Below, piece by piece: positions 36,591-46,222 of a stretch of DNA of 47,232 bases. Position 1 is the stretch's first letter. Each line of letters starts with the position of its first letter. The notes below the pieces were generated by a model. The model ran no database searches and was not told the origin of the DNA. It was given only the letters and a program-made list of their open reading frames with translations. Both the position numbers and the translations under genes were made by a program. Origin of the DNA: Thermus oshimai DSM 12092. GTDB taxonomy: Bacteria > Deinococcota > Deinococci > Deinococcales > Thermaceae. The DNA lies in the NCBI RefSeq assembly GCF_000373145.1, contig NZ_KB890625.1:1-47232 (forward strand), read 5' to 3'.

Positions 36591-36755
36591 CTACTCGCCC
36601 CAGTCCTCCGCCTCCTCGGGGGCGGGCTCCAGGCGCAAGGGGTCTAGGGAGACCACCTCCAGCTCCGCCCCGCAGTCCTCGCAGACCAAAAGCTCGCCCA
36701 GCTCAGGGTTCTCCAGCCTAAGTTCCGCACCGCACTCCGGACAGGTGGCTACCAT
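36591..36755 (-). CDS. lysW: Amino-group carrier protein LysW
   Basis: A 54-residue acidic carrier protein too short to be found by length filters. It has one zinc ribbon (Cys5, Cys8, Cys25, Cys28: CPEC and CEDC) and an acidic C-terminus ending EDWGE. The last Glu accepts alpha-aminoadipate through its gamma-carboxyl. The start (ATG 36755) overlaps the upstream tandem-ribbon gene by 7 bp. The EVVSLDPLRLE segment is shared almost exactly with that neighbour. Confidence 0.97.
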   Translation of the reverse strand: MVATCPECGAELRLENPELGELLVCEDCGAELEVVSLDPLRLEPAPEEAEDWGE

Positions 36756-37066
36756 TCCTCGTCCTCCTCTTCCACTTCGCTCCAGTCGGGCACAAAGCTA
36801 AAGCCGCACTCGGGGCAGGAGACGGCCTGCCCCTCTTCCTCCTCGGAAACCTCAAAGGTGTAGCCGCACCGGGGGCAGTCCACGAAGAAGCCCTCCAGGC
36901 CCCCCTCGGTCACCTCCAGCTCCAAGGGGTCCAGGGACACCACCTCCAAAAACGCCCCGCAGGCCTCGCACTCCAGGACGTCCCCGGCCTCGAGGCCCTC
37001 CAGATCCTCGGCCAGCACCACGCTGACCTCGCCGCACACCGGACAGGTGATCTCCAGGTCCTCCAT
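36749..37066 (-). CDS. Tandem zinc-ribbon LysW-like protein
   Basis: A 105-residue acidic protein not otherwise recognised. Its first ribbon (Cys8, Cys11, Cys33, Cys36) is followed by EVVSLDPLELE, nearly the same as in LysW next door. A second ribbon has Cys64, Cys67, Cys84 and Cys87 (CPRC, CPEC). The tail is acidic and ends DEEW, so the terminal Glu that LysW uses to hold aminoadipate is missing. It is coupled to lysW (7-bp overlap) and follows lysU by 9 bp. It may be a chaperone, scaffold or regulator for LysX/Y/Z; this is inference. Confidence 0.8.
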   Translation of the reverse strand: MEDLEITCPVCGEVSVVLAEDLEGLEAGDVLECEACGAFLEVVSLDPLELEVTEGGLEGFFVDCPRCGYTFEVSEEEEGQAVSCPECGFSFVPDWSEVEEEDEEW

Positions 37067-37075
37067 GACCCAAGT

Positions 37076-37567
37076 CTACTCCCCCGGGAAGCGCCCGTGC
37101 TTCTTGTAGTACTCCAGGAGGGACCCCTCCTTGAGCGCCTCCAGGAGGAAGGGGGGCGGGGGGCGGAGCTGAAACCGCTCCCCTCCCCGCTGGAGGACCC
37201 CCCGCTCCAGGTCCAGCTCCACCAGGTCGCCGTCTTCTAACGCATCCACCACCTCCTCCGATTCAAAGGGGACGATCCCCAGGTTCACCAGGTTGCGGAA
37301 GAAGATGCGGGCGTAGCTCTTGGCGATGACCACCCGGATCCCCAGCTTTTTCAGGGCCTCGGGGGCGTACTCGCGGCTGGAGCCCAGGCCCGTGTTCCGG
37401 CCGAAGACCAGGATGTCCCCGGGCCTGACCTCCTCCGCAAACCCCGGCCGCAGGTGGGCGAAGGCGTAGAGGTGAAACCGGTCCTCCCCCACCATGAAGG
37501 GGGCGTACTTGCCGGGCAGGATATCGTCGGTGTTGATCTGGTCGCCGAACTTAAAGACCCTAGGCAT
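37076..37567 (-). CDS. lysU: Homoaconitase small subunit LysU
   Basis: The swivel-domain subunit of homoaconitase, 163 residues, converting homocitrate to homoisocitrate with LysT. It starts [21 protein letters not shown] and has [21 protein letters not shown], the LeuD-like substrate-specificity loop. ATG 37567 overlaps the lysT end by 8 bp. Confidence 0.93.
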   Translation of the reverse strand: MPRVFKFGDQINTDDILPGKYAPFMVGEDRFHLYAFAHLRPGFAEEVRPGDILVFGRNTGLGSSREYAPEALKKLGIRVVIAKSYARIFFRNLVNLGIVPFESEEVVDALEDGDLVELDLERGVLQRGGERFQLRPPPPFLLEALKEGSLLEYYKKHGRFPGE

Positions 37568-38810
37568 GGGCTTCCTCCAGTTCCTCCGGGGTGGTGAGGT
37601 AGCCGGCCACCGCGCTGGCCGCGGCCACCCGGGGGCTCGCCAGGTAGATCTCCGCGTCCGGGGCCCCCATCCGGCCGCGGAAGTTGCGGTTGGAGGTGGA
37701 GACGCACACCTCCCCCGGGGCCAACACCCCCATGTGCCGCCCCATGCAGGGGCCGCACCCCGGGGTGCCGATGGTGGCCCCGGCCTCGAGGAGGGTGAGG
37801 AGGGTGCCGTCCCTGGCCGCCTCCTCCAGGACCTGGCTGGAGGCGGGGATGACGAGGAGGCGCACCCCGGGGGCCACCTTCCTCCCCCTTAGGACCTCCG
37901 CCGCGGCCCTTAAGTCCTCTATGCGCCCGTTGGTGCAGGTGCCGATGAAGACCTGGTCCACCCGCTTCCCCTTCACCGCCGTCACCTCGTGGACGTTGTC
38001 CACATAGAAGGGCACGGAAACCCTGGGGGTGAGGGCGGAAAGGTCTATCTCCAGGGTCTTGGCGTAGCGGGCCTCAGGGTCCGGGAAGAGCCAAGGGGGC
38101 ACTTCGTAGCGCGCTAAGACCTCCCCGGAGGGCACCACCAGCCCCGCCTTGGCCCCGGCCTCCACGGTGAGGTTGGCCAGGGTCATCCGCTCCCCCAAGG
38201 TAAGCCCCTCCGCCCCCTCCAGGAGGTGGATCTCCACCGCCATGTAGGTGGCCCCGTCCGCCCCGAGAAGGCGCACCATCTCTAAGGCGGCGTCCTTGGC
38301 GGTGACCCCTTTGGGAAGCCTCCCCCGGAAGACCACCTTCACCGTCTCCGGCACCCTTAGCCAGGTGCGGCCGCTGGCCGCGGCCAGGGCCACGTCCGTG
38401 GCCCCCATCCCCGTGCCGAAGGCGGCCACCGCCCCGTAGGTGGTGGAGTGGCTGTCCGAGCCCACCACAATCCAGCCGGGCTGGGCCAGGCCCTCCTCCA
38501 TGAGGACCTGGTGGCACACCCCCCGGCCCACGTCAAACACCCTAACCCCGTGCCTCCCCGCCCATTCCCGGATCTCCTTCTGGGCCTTGGCCACCTCCAG
38601 GTTGGCCGCGGGGGCCACGTGGTCGATGACGATGGAGACCCGCTCGGGGTAACGGGGGCTCGCCTCCAGGTACTCCAGGCGGCGGATGAAGCTCCCCGCG
38701 ATGGAGTCCACCACCATGACCTGGTCCACCTCCACCACCACGAGCTCCCCCGCCTCCACCCTTCGCCCGGCCTTCTGGGAAAGGATCTTCTCCGCTAAAG
38801 TCTGGCCCAT
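37560..38810 (-). CDS. lysT: Homoaconitase large subunit LysT
   Basis: The [4Fe-4S] subunit of homoaconitase in the alpha-aminoadipate route to lysine. It is 416 residues long. Cluster ligands are visible in VFIGTCTNGRIEDL and GTPGCGPCMGRH; the substrate-side GSDSHSTTYGAVAAFGTGMG is present. LeuC-like proteins are close relatives, but the lys gene neighbours decide the call. The ATG at 38810 follows GGAGGGCGGC. The hicB gene diverges 14 bp upstream. Confidence 0.93.
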   Translation of the reverse strand: MGQTLAEKILSQKAGRRVEAGELVVVEVDQVMVVDSIAGSFIRRLEYLEASPRYPERVSIVIDHVAPAANLEVAKAQKEIREWAGRHGVRVFDVGRGVCHQVLMEEGLAQPGWIVVGSDSHSTTYGAVAAFGTGMGATDVALAAASGRTWLRVPETVKVVFRGRLPKGVTAKDAALEMVRLLGADGATYMAVEIHLLEGAEGLTLGERMTLANLTVEAGAKAGLVVPSGEVLARYEVPPWLFPDPEARYAKTLEIDLSALTPRVSVPFYVDNVHEVTAVKGKRVDQVFIGTCTNGRIEDLRAAAEVLRGRKVAPGVRLLVIPASSQVLEEAARDGTLLTLLEAGATIGTPGCGPCMGRHMGVLAPGEVCVSTSNRNFRGRMGAPDAEIYLASPRVAAASAVAGYLTTPEELEEAHA

Positions 38811-38824
38811 GCCGCCCTCCTATA

Positions 38825-39058
38825 ATGAAACCGCTGCCTCGCTACACCGCCATCCTCTACGAGGACCCGGACACCCCCGGGGTCTGGATCGCGGAGTTCC
38901 CCGCCCTCCCCCAGGCCCACTCCTTTGGGCGGACCCCAGAGGAAGCTCTAGCCCACGCCAAAGAAGCCCTGGAGCTGGTTCTGGCCTACCTTCGGGAGGA
39001 AGGTCTCCCCCACCCCCCCGACATCCGGACCGCCGAGGTCGGGGTGGATGCCGCCTAG
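38825..39058 (+). CDS. hicB: HicB family antitoxin
   Basis: A 77-residue HicB-fold protein: [20 protein letters not shown], then [28 protein letters not shown]. This is the partial RNase H-like domain that masks HicA. There is no clear DNA-binding helix at the C-terminus, so self-repression would need another protein or may be absent. A TATAAT sequence overlaps its ATG. hicA follows with an 11-bp overlap. The pair lies between and opposite to lysine genes. Confidence 0.85.
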   Translation: MKPLPRYTAILYEDPDTPGVWIAEFPALPQAHSFGRTPEEALAHAKEALELVLAYLREEGLPHPPDIRTAEVGVDAA

Positions 39059-39245
39059 ACCCGAGGAGGTGGCCCGCAAGCTTTGGCGCCTGGGGCTCGA
39101 GGAACGGGCGGGGCACCGGCTCTTCACCCACCCCGACGGACGGGTGGGGGTGATCCCCTTCCCTAGCGGCGAGCTGCCCCAGGGCACCTTCAAAAAAATC
39201 CTTAAGGCAGCGGGCCTGACGGAAGAGGAGTACCGCGCCCTCTAG
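39048..39245 (+). CDS. hicA: HicA family toxin (mRNA interferase)
   Basis: A 65-residue double-stranded-RNA-binding-fold toxin. HicA hallmarks are [27 protein letters not shown], with the catalytic-type His in AGHR, and [18 protein letters not shown]. It is expected to cut mRNA unless bound by HicB. ATG 39048 lies inside hicB. The stop at 39243-39245 is 2 bp from the converging lysS stop. Confidence 0.85.
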   Translation: MPPRPEEVARKLWRLGLEERAGHRLFTHPDGRVGVIPFPSGELPQGTFKKILKAAGLTEEEYRAL

Positions 39246-39247
39246 CC

Positions 39248-40441
<1,194 letters not shown>

Positions 40442-40458
<17 letters not shown>

Positions 40459-40486
40459 GGCCGAGTTTTTTCTCGCGGGCCAGCAT
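40442..40486 (-). CDS. Lysine leader peptide (14 aa)
   Basis: The reading frame is MLAREKKLGRRGVG followed by TAG. Codons 6 and 7 are AAA AAA (40471-40466), two adjacent lysines that sense charged tRNA-Lys. The ATG is about 5 nt from the predicted transcription start, so the message is nearly leaderless. Leader-peptide attenuation of the lysine cluster has been reported in T. thermophilus; this sequence shows the same design. Confidence 0.9.
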
Positions 40487-40496
40487 CTTGGGCGTA

Positions 40497-40525
40497 AGAA
40501 TATACGAAAAAGCCCGGTTTGTCAA
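40497..40525 (-). promoter_or_regulatory. Promoter of the lysS transcript (TTGACA, TATTCT)
   Basis: A consensus TTGACA (40525-40520) is followed after 17 bp by TATTCT (40502-40497); the alternative TATATT gives a 15-bp spacer. The -35 box overlaps the last codons of uppS. The predicted start is near 40491. Confidence 0.8.
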
Positions 40526-41313
40526 CGGCCAAACCGGCGCTCCCGGGCCTGGTAGCTCCTCAGGGCGCGGAGAAAGTCTATCTTTCTGAACTCGGGCCAG
40601 AGCACGTCGGCGAAGTAGAATTCGGAGTAGGCGGACTGCCAGAGCAAAAAGCCGGAAAGGCGGATCTCCCCCGAGGTGCGGACGATGAAGTCCGGATCGG
40701 GAAGGCCCGCGGTGTAGAGCCTTTCTGCGATGGCCTCGGGGGTGAGGGTCTCGGCCACCTCCTTAGGGGAAAGGCCCTTCTCGTGGGCCTCCAAGAGAAG
40801 CCTCTTCACCGCATCCACGATCTCCTCCCGGCCCCCGTAGCCCATGGCGATGTTCAGCACCATCCCCTGGTGGTGCCGGGTGCGGGACTCCAGCCGCTCC
40901 AGGGCCTCCAACACCTCCTGCGAAAACCCCTCCCGCCGGCCGATGACCCGCACCTGGACCTGGTGGCGGTGGATGCGGTGGTCCTCGGCCATCCTCGAGG
41001 CCTCCTGGACGAAGAGGCGCATGAGCTCCTCCACCTCCTCGGGGCTCCGACGGAAGTTGTCCGTGGAGAAGACCCAGACCGTGACCGTGCGGATCCCCAG
41101 CTCCAAGCACCACTCCAGCACCTCGTAGGCCTTCTTCACCCCAAACTCGTGCCCCTTGGTGGGGGCCAGGCCCAGCATGCGGGCGTAGCGCCGGTTCCCG
41201 TCCAGGATGAGGCCCAGGTGGCGGGGCATGGGCCCCCCCTTCACCTCCTTCAGGAGGCGGCGCTCGTAGTACCAGTAAAGGGGCCGGGAAAGGGCAAGGA
41301 GGCGGCGCACCAC
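40522..41313 (-). CDS. uppS: Isoprenyl (undecaprenyl) diphosphate synthase
   Basis: The cis-prenyltransferase that makes the undecaprenyl carrier for cell-wall synthesis. It has 263 residues. Seen: LGLILDGNRRYARMLGLAPTKGHEFG with the catalytic Asp, TVWVFSTDNFRRSPEEV, and DFIVRTSGEIRLSGFLLWQSAYSEFYF near the C-terminus. The first 28 residues before MPRHLG are a basic, aromatic extension (YWYYERRLLKEVKGG). Its stop overlaps the lysS -35 box. Confidence 0.93.
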   Translation of the reverse strand: MVRRLLALSRPLYWYYERRLLKEVKGGPMPRHLGLILDGNRRYARMLGLAPTKGHEFGVKKAYEVLEWCLELGIRTVTVWVFSTDNFRRSPEEVEELMRLFVQEASRMAEDHRIHRHQVQVRVIGRREGFSQEVLEALERLESRTRHHQGMVLNIAMGYGGREEIVDAVKRLLLEAHEKGLSPKEVAETLTPEAIAERLYTAGLPDPDFIVRTSGEIRLSGFLLWQSAYSEFYFADVLWPEFRKIDFLRALRSYQARERRFGR

Positions 41314-41347
41314 GCCCTTTACCTTACCCTCTTCCGGTGAGAAAACC

Positions 41348-42469
41348 CTAGGAGCGGTAGAGCTCCCGGGCGATCACGTAGCGCTGGATCTCCGAGGTCC
41401 CCTCGTAGATCTCCGTGACCTTGGCGTCCCGGTAGTAGCGCTCCACCCGGTAGTCGCGGTGGTACCCGTACCCCCCCAGGACCTGGACCGCCTCCCGGGT
41501 CACCTCCACCGCCACCCCGCTGGCGAAGAGCTTGGCCGCGCTGGCCTCGAGGGTAAACCGCTCCCCCCGGTCCTTCTTCTCCGCGGCCTTCAGGGTGAGG
41601 GCCCGGGCCGCCTCCACCTTGGTGTACATGTCCGAAAGCTTAAAGGCGATGGCCTGGTGCTCCCGGAGCTTCTTCCCAAACTGCACCCGTTCGTCCGCGT
41701 AGGCCTTGGCCAGCTCAAAGGCCGCCCGGGCGATGCCCACCGCCTGGGCCGCCACCCCGATGCGCCCCGAGTCCAGCCCCGCCAGGGCGTAGGAAAGCCC
41801 CCGCCCCTCCTCCCCCAGGCGGTTCTCCTCGGGGACGAAGACGCCCTCCAGGCGCACCTCCGCGGTGTGGGCCGCGTGCAGGCCCATCTTCTCCTCGGGC
41901 TTGCCAAAGGAAAGCCCCTTGGCCCCCGCCTCCACCAAAAAGGCGCTGATCCCCGCCTCCGTGCGGGCCATGACCACGTAGAGCTGGGCCTGGCCCGCGG
42001 AGGTGATCCAGCTCTTCACCCCCCAAAGCTCGTACCCCCCCGGGACCCGCCGGGCCTCCGTGCGGATGGAGGCCGCGTCCGAGCCCGCGTGGGGCTCCGT
42101 GAGGCAGAAGGCCCCGATCCACTCCCCCCGGGCCAGGGGGACCAGGTAGCGCCTCCTCTGCGCCTCGGTGCCGAAGCGGAGGAGCATGTACTGGGGCAGG
42201 CCCGAGGTGACGGAGACGATGACCGCCACGCTGGGGTCCGCCCAGGCCATCTCCTCCAGGGCCAGGGCCCAGGTGACGGAGTCCAGCCCCACGCCCCCGT
42301 AGGCCTCGGGGGTGGTCATGCCGAGGAAGCCCAGCTCCGCCAGGGCCTTGAGCTGGGGCCAGGGGTACTTGCCCTCCCGGTCGTACTCCGGGGCCAGGGG
42401 CCAGAGGACCTCCCGGGCCACCCTGCGCACCGTGTCCAGAACCAGCCGCTGTTCGGACGATAGGGTCAT
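41348..42469 (-). CDS. Acyl-CoA dehydrogenase
   Basis: A 373-residue FAD-dependent dehydrogenase, paralogous to the one at 25563. The FCLTEPHAGSDAASI signature, QVLGGYGYHRDYRVERYYRDAK and the IYEGTSEIQRYVIARELY tail with the catalytic Glu match short/branched-chain and butyryl-CoA dehydrogenases more closely than the first copy. GGGAGG immediately precedes the ATG, and a TACGAT box lies 7 nt upstream. It follows ubiX by 37 bp. Confidence 0.9.
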   Translation of the reverse strand: MTLSSEQRLVLDTVRRVAREVLWPLAPEYDREGKYPWPQLKALAELGFLGMTTPEAYGGVGLDSVTWALALEEMAWADPSVAVIVSVTSGLPQYMLLRFGTEAQRRRYLVPLARGEWIGAFCLTEPHAGSDAASIRTEARRVPGGYELWGVKSWITSAGQAQLYVVMARTEAGISAFLVEAGAKGLSFGKPEEKMGLHAAHTAEVRLEGVFVPEENRLGEEGRGLSYALAGLDSGRIGVAAQAVGIARAAFELAKAYADERVQFGKKLREHQAIAFKLSDMYTKVEAARALTLKAAEKKDRGERFTLEASAAKLFASGVAVEVTREAVQVLGGYGYHRDYRVERYYRDAKVTEIYEGTSEIQRYVIARELYRS

Positions 42470-42506
42470 CCTCCCTATCGTATCAGAGCAAACCGGTAAA
42501 AAAGCG

Positions 42507-43067
42507 TCACTCGCCCCACCGGGGGGCCCGCTCCGCCCTTAGGCCCAGGTGGTCCAGGACCCGCTGGGTGATGAAGGCCAGGAGGTCTTCTATGGACCTG
42601 GGCCGGTGGTAGAAGCCCGGGCTTGCGGGGAGGACCACCGCCCCCGCCTCCGCCGCCTGGACCATGGCCCGGAGGGTGGGGAGGGGCAGGGGGGTTTCCC
42701 GGGGCACCAGGATGAGGGGCCGCCTTTCCTTAAGGTGCACGAAGGCCGCCCGGGTGAGGAGGGTGTCCGCCAGGCCGTGGGCCACCTTGGCCAGGGTGGT
42801 AGCCGAGCAGGGGATGACCACCATGCCCCGGGTGGGGAAGGAACCCGAGGCGATGGGGGCCCCCAGGTCCCCGTCCTTGTAGACCCGGAAGGCCAAGGGG
42901 TAGAGGTCCTTGGGGCTTAGGCCCATCTCCTCCCAAAGGACCCGCTTGGCCCCCTGGGAGAGGACGAGGTGCACCTCGGCCAGGCCCTGAAGGGTCTTTA
43001 GAAGATCCAGGGCGTAGGGCATGCCGCTGGCCCCCGAAAGCCCCACCACCACGCGGGGAAGGTCCAT
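42507..43067 (-). CDS. ubiX: Flavin prenyltransferase UbiX
   Basis: Makes prenylated FMN, the cofactor of UbiD-type decarboxylases. It has 186 residues starting MDLPRVVVGLSGASGMPYAL, the FMN-binding SGASG loop; IPCSATTLAKVAHGLADTLLTRAA and PRETPLPLPTLRAM follow, with AAEAGAVVLPASPGFYHRP near the end. The frame is open upstream, but the ATG at 43067 sits 6 nt after a TACCAT box. No ubiD is in the window. Confidence 0.93.
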   Translation of the reverse strand: MDLPRVVVGLSGASGMPYALDLLKTLQGLAEVHLVLSQGAKRVLWEEMGLSPKDLYPLAFRVYKDGDLGAPIASGSFPTRGMVVIPCSATTLAKVAHGLADTLLTRAAFVHLKERRPLILVPRETPLPLPTLRAMVQAAEAGAVVLPASPGFYHRPRSIEDLLAFITQRVLDHLGLRAERAPRWGE

Positions 43068-43073
43068 GCCCCT

Positions 43074-43079
43074 ATGGTA
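43074..43079 (-). promoter_or_regulatory. -10-like box TACCAT for ubiX
   Basis: TACCAT ends 6 nt before the ATG at 43067. It is a weaker match than the other boxes, but the spacing is the same as in the other probable leaderless genes. Confidence 0.35.
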
Positions 43080-43130
43080 CCGGGGCCCCACCCTAAGCTT
43101 GGTTGCCTTCCCCTTTGGGGCCCAGGGCAT

Positions 43131-43160
43131 ATAAAAACCCCGGGCCCTTGGGGCCCGGGG
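43131..43160 (-). terminator. Intrinsic terminator after rplJ-rplL
   Basis: On the minus strand a 10-bp stem CCCCGGGCCC/GGGCCCGGGG with a 3-nt loop is followed by TTTTTATAT. It is 21 bp after the rplL stop and marks the end of the ribosomal protein transcript. Confidence 0.95.
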
Positions 43161-43180
43161 GGCACCCCATGGGCGGGGGG

Positions 43181-43558
43181 TTACTTCAGCTCCACCACCG
43201 CGCCCACGGCCTCGAGCTTCTTCTTGATCTCCTCGGCCTCGGCCTTGGGGATGCCCTCCTTGATGGGGCCGCCCTTTTCGGCCAGGTCCTTGGCCTCCTT
43301 GAGGCCGAGCCCAGTGATGGCCCTAAGCTCCTTGATGACCTCGAGCTTCTTGGCCCCCGCGTCCTTGAGGATCACGTCAAACTCGGTCTTCTCCTCCACA
43401 GGGGCCGCGGCGGCCGCCGCCGCAGGGGCCGCGGCCACGGCCACGGGGGCCGCGGCGGTCACACCCCACGCCTCCTTGAGGACATCAATGAGCTGCTTGA
43501 GTTCCAAAACCGTAGCCTGGGAAAGCTCTTCCTTGATCCGTTCGATGTCCAGCGCCAT
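43181..43558 (-). CDS. rplL: 50S ribosomal protein L7/L12
   Basis: The stalk protein that recruits and stimulates translation GTPases, 125 residues. The N-terminal dimerisation helix ([25 protein letters not shown]), an Ala/Pro-rich hinge (about 35-55) and the C-terminal factor-binding domain ([20 protein letters not shown] to the end) are complete. It lies 10 bp after rplJ. Confidence 0.97.
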   Translation of the reverse strand: MALDIERIKEELSQATVLELKQLIDVLKEAWGVTAAAPVAVAAAPAAAAAAAPVEEKTEFDVILKDAGAKKLEVIKELRAITGLGLKEAKDLAEKGGPIKEGIPKAEAEEIKKKLEAVGAVVELK

Positions 43559-43568
43559 CTCCTACCTC

Positions 43569-44090
43569 CTACGCCGCCTTCTTCTCCGCGTACGCTTCCA
43601 AGATGCCTACCAGCTCGCGGGCCACGCCGCCCAGAACGCCCACCAGCTCCGCCATGGGGGCCTGGAGCACGCCCACCAGCTCCGCCCGGAGCTCGTCCAT
43701 GGTGGGCAGCTCCGCCAGGGCCACCACGTCCTTGGCGGAGAGGGGCTGGCCCTGCAAAAGCCCGCCCTTGGCCTCGGGGATGCCCTTGGGGTTCTTCTTG
43801 GCGAACTCCTGAAGGGCCTTGGCCGCCGCCACCGGGTCCTGGTAGAAGACCAGGGCGCTGGGGCCCTGCAGGCCGTCCAGCTCGGGCAGGCCAAGCTCCT
43901 TGAGGGCCAGCCGGATCAGGGTGTTCTTGGCCACGAAAAGCCGGGCCCCCTTCTCCCGCAGGCCCCTGCGCAGGGCGTAGATCTCCTGGGCCGAGAGCCC
44001 CTGGTAGTTCACCAGGAAGAAGGAGCCACTGGCCGCCTGCAGGTTCTCCTTCAGGGCAGCCAAAAGCTCAACGTTGCGCTTGCTCGGCAC
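43569..44090 (-). CDS. rplJ: 50S ribosomal protein L10
   Basis: A 173-residue stalk-base protein that binds 23S rRNA and three L7/L12 dimers in thermophiles. The N-terminal rRNA domain ([27 protein letters not shown]) and the C-terminal L12-binding helix ([24 protein letters not shown]) are clear. The start is GTG 44090 after GGAGGAAGGC. It is preceded by a leader of about 150 nt with its own promoter. Confidence 0.97.
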   Translation of the reverse strand: MPSKRNVELLAALKENLQAASGSFFLVNYQGLSAQEIYALRRGLREKGARLFVAKNTLIRLALKELGLPELDGLQGPSALVFYQDPVAAAKALQEFAKKNPKGIPEAKGGLLQGQPLSAKDVVALAELPTMDELRAELVGVLQAPMAELVGVLGGVARELVGILEAYAEKKAA

Positions 44091-44239
44091 GCCTTCCTCC
44101 CTTAGCGGGGCAGGGGAACCCCTCTTGGATTTTTCCGGGTTTACGAAACGCTCCCCCTCAAGCGCCTCGGCGGGATGTTTAAGGCCTTAAGCCCCCCGCT
44201 TTCTCTGGCCTTGGGCGCAAGGACGCGCCCGGGGTGCCA
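44091..44239 (-). promoter_or_regulatory. rplJ-rplL leader, probable L10-binding region
   Basis: About 150 nt lie between the predicted start (near 44239) and the rplJ GTG. The stretch contains several short inverted repeats, e.g. AGGGG-TTCCCCT close to the ribosome-binding site. In many bacteria the L10-L12 complex binds this leader and represses the operon; I infer the same here, but I did not derive a full consensus fold. Confidence 0.45.
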
Positions 44240-44245
44240 TAGGGG

Positions 44246-44274
44246 AGTATAGGCCCCGCCGGGGTAAAGGTCAA
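44246..44274 (-). promoter_or_regulatory. Promoter of rplJ-rplL (TTGACC-17-TATACT)
   Basis: A near-consensus TTGACC (44274-44269) and TATACT (44251-44246) with a 17-bp spacer lie in the 228-bp gap after rplA, so the stalk genes can be transcribed separately from nusG-rplK-rplA. Confidence 0.85.
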
Positions 44275-44318
44275 GGGGGCCTGGGGCGTTCTCCCAGACC
44301 CCCCTAAACCCCAAGGCT

Positions 44319-45000
44319 TTAGGACTGGGGGTTGATGCGGATGGAGGGGCCCATGGTGCTGGTCACGTAGACCGAGCGGAGGAAGGTCCCCTTGGCGGCC
44401 TCGGGCTTGCTGGCCTCCAGGGCCTTGATGAAGGCCCGGATGTTGTCCGCCAGCTTCTCAGCGGGGAAGCTCGCCTTGCCCACGGGGGCGTGGATGGCCC
44501 CGGTCTTGTCGTTGCGGAACTCAATCCGTCCCGCCTTGATCTCCCGGATGATCTCCCCGATGTTGAAGCCCACCGTGCCCGCCTTGGGGTTGGGGAGGAG
44601 GCCCCTCGGGCCCAGGATGCGGCCCAGCTTGGAACCCACCGCGCCCATCACGTCCGGGGTGGCCACCACCGCGTCAAAGTCCATCCAGCCGTCCAGGATC
44701 TTCTGGATGATCTCCTCGCCCCCCACGTAGTCGGCCCCGGCCTCCTCGGCCTCCTTGATCTTCTCGCCCTTGGCGATGGCCAAAACCCGCACCTGCTTGC
44801 CCAGGCCGTGGGGCAGGGAGACCGTGCCGCGCACGTTCTGGTCGGACTTGCGGGGGTCAATGCCCAGCTTGGCGTGGACCTCCACGGTCTCGTCAAACTT
44901 GGCGGTGGCCAGCTCCTTCACCAGGCGGGCCGCCTCGTCAATGGTGTAGACCTTGCTGGGGTCCACCTTTTCCAGAAGGGCGCGGTAGCGCTTGCCGTGC

Positions 45001-45008
<8 letters not shown>
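44319..45008 (-). CDS. rplA: 50S ribosomal protein L1
   Basis: A 229-residue protein of the mobile L1 stalk, involved in E-site tRNA release and, in many bacteria, in repressing its own operon. It begins [21 protein letters not shown] and has the two-domain L1 pattern with [20 protein letters not shown]. Its start overlaps the rplK end by 8 bp. Confidence 0.98.
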
Positions 45009-45444
<436 letters not shown>

Positions 45445-45488
45445 TTATCCCTCCTAGGCTCCCCCCAAGTTGGGGGTGCAGACGCCTT

Positions 45489-46043
45489 TTAGGCCTTGAC
45501 CACCTGGGAGAAGTCCAGCTCCACAGGGGTCTCGCGCCCGAAGATGGTGACCATGACCTTGACCTTGCCCCGCTCGGGGTTGATCTCGGTCACGGTGCCG
45601 GTAAAGTCCGCGAAGGGGCCCGAAACCACCCGGACCTGGTCCCCCTCCCGGAAGGCCACCTGGGCCTTGGGGGCCTCCTTCTTGCCGAGAAGCCCCGAGA
45701 CCTCGAGGATGTGCCGCACCTCGTCGGGGGAAAGGGGCACCGGGCGCATCCCCGCCCCCACGAAGCCGGTGATGCCCGGGGTCCCCCGGACCACCTCCCA
45801 GGCCTCGTTGGGCTCCTCCTCGTCCCCCAGGTCCATCTGGATGAAGAGGTAGCCGGGGAAGAGCTTCTTCTTGACGACCTCTTTCTTGCCCCCCTCGCGG
45901 AGCTCCACCACCTCCTCCGTGGGGATCAGGACCTGGAAGATCTTGTCCTGAAGGCCGAAGGCCTGGATGCGCTTCTCCAGGTTGGCCTTGGCCTTCTCCT
46001 CCTGCCCCACGTAGGTGTGGACCGCGTACCATTCGATGCTCAT
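45489..46043 (-). CDS. nusG: Transcription termination/antitermination factor NusG
   Basis: A 184-residue elongation factor. The NGN domain ([23 protein letters not shown] to GVRHILEV-like sequence) binds RNA polymerase; the C-terminal KOW domain has [23 protein letters not shown]. It overlaps secE by 4 bp, the standard secE-nusG arrangement. Confidence 0.97.
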   Translation of the reverse strand: MSIEWYAVHTYVGQEEKAKANLEKRIQAFGLQDKIFQVLIPTEEVVELREGGKKEVVKKKLFPGYLFIQMDLGDEEEPNEAWEVVRGTPGITGFVGAGMRPVPLSPDEVRHILEVSGLLGKKEAPKAQVAFREGDQVRVVSGPFADFTGTVTEINPERGKVKVMVTIFGRETPVELDFSQVVKA

Positions 46044-46222
46044 CGCAAAAGCCCTATCAGGAAGCGGAAGACCAGATCGTAAAGGCCCAGGATCACCATC
46101 ATGGCCGCGGCGAAGAGCAGCACCGCCTGGGTCCCCTCCACGATCTGCTCCCGGGTGGGCCAGGTGACCCGGGCGAGCTCCGCGCGGGCCTCCTGGAAGT
46201 AGCGGACGATACGGGCGAACAT
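46040..46222 (-). CDS. secE: Preprotein translocase subunit SecE
   Basis: A 60-residue short-form SecE with an amphipathic helix ([30 protein letters not shown]) and a single membrane helix ([25 protein letters not shown]). It clamps SecY in the translocon. Its ATG shares one base with the rpmG stop (TGATG), so it is coupled. Confidence 0.97.
   Translation of the reverse strand: MFARIVRYFQEARAELARVTWPTREQIVEGTQAVLLFAAAMMVILGLYDLVFRFLIGLLR

Noticed and set aside
38811-38830. A lysT promoter (CATTAT/TTATAG on the minus strand)
   Set aside because: The hexamers match weakly and no -35 box was found at a proper distance. The bases are better explained as the hicB TATAAT read backwards.
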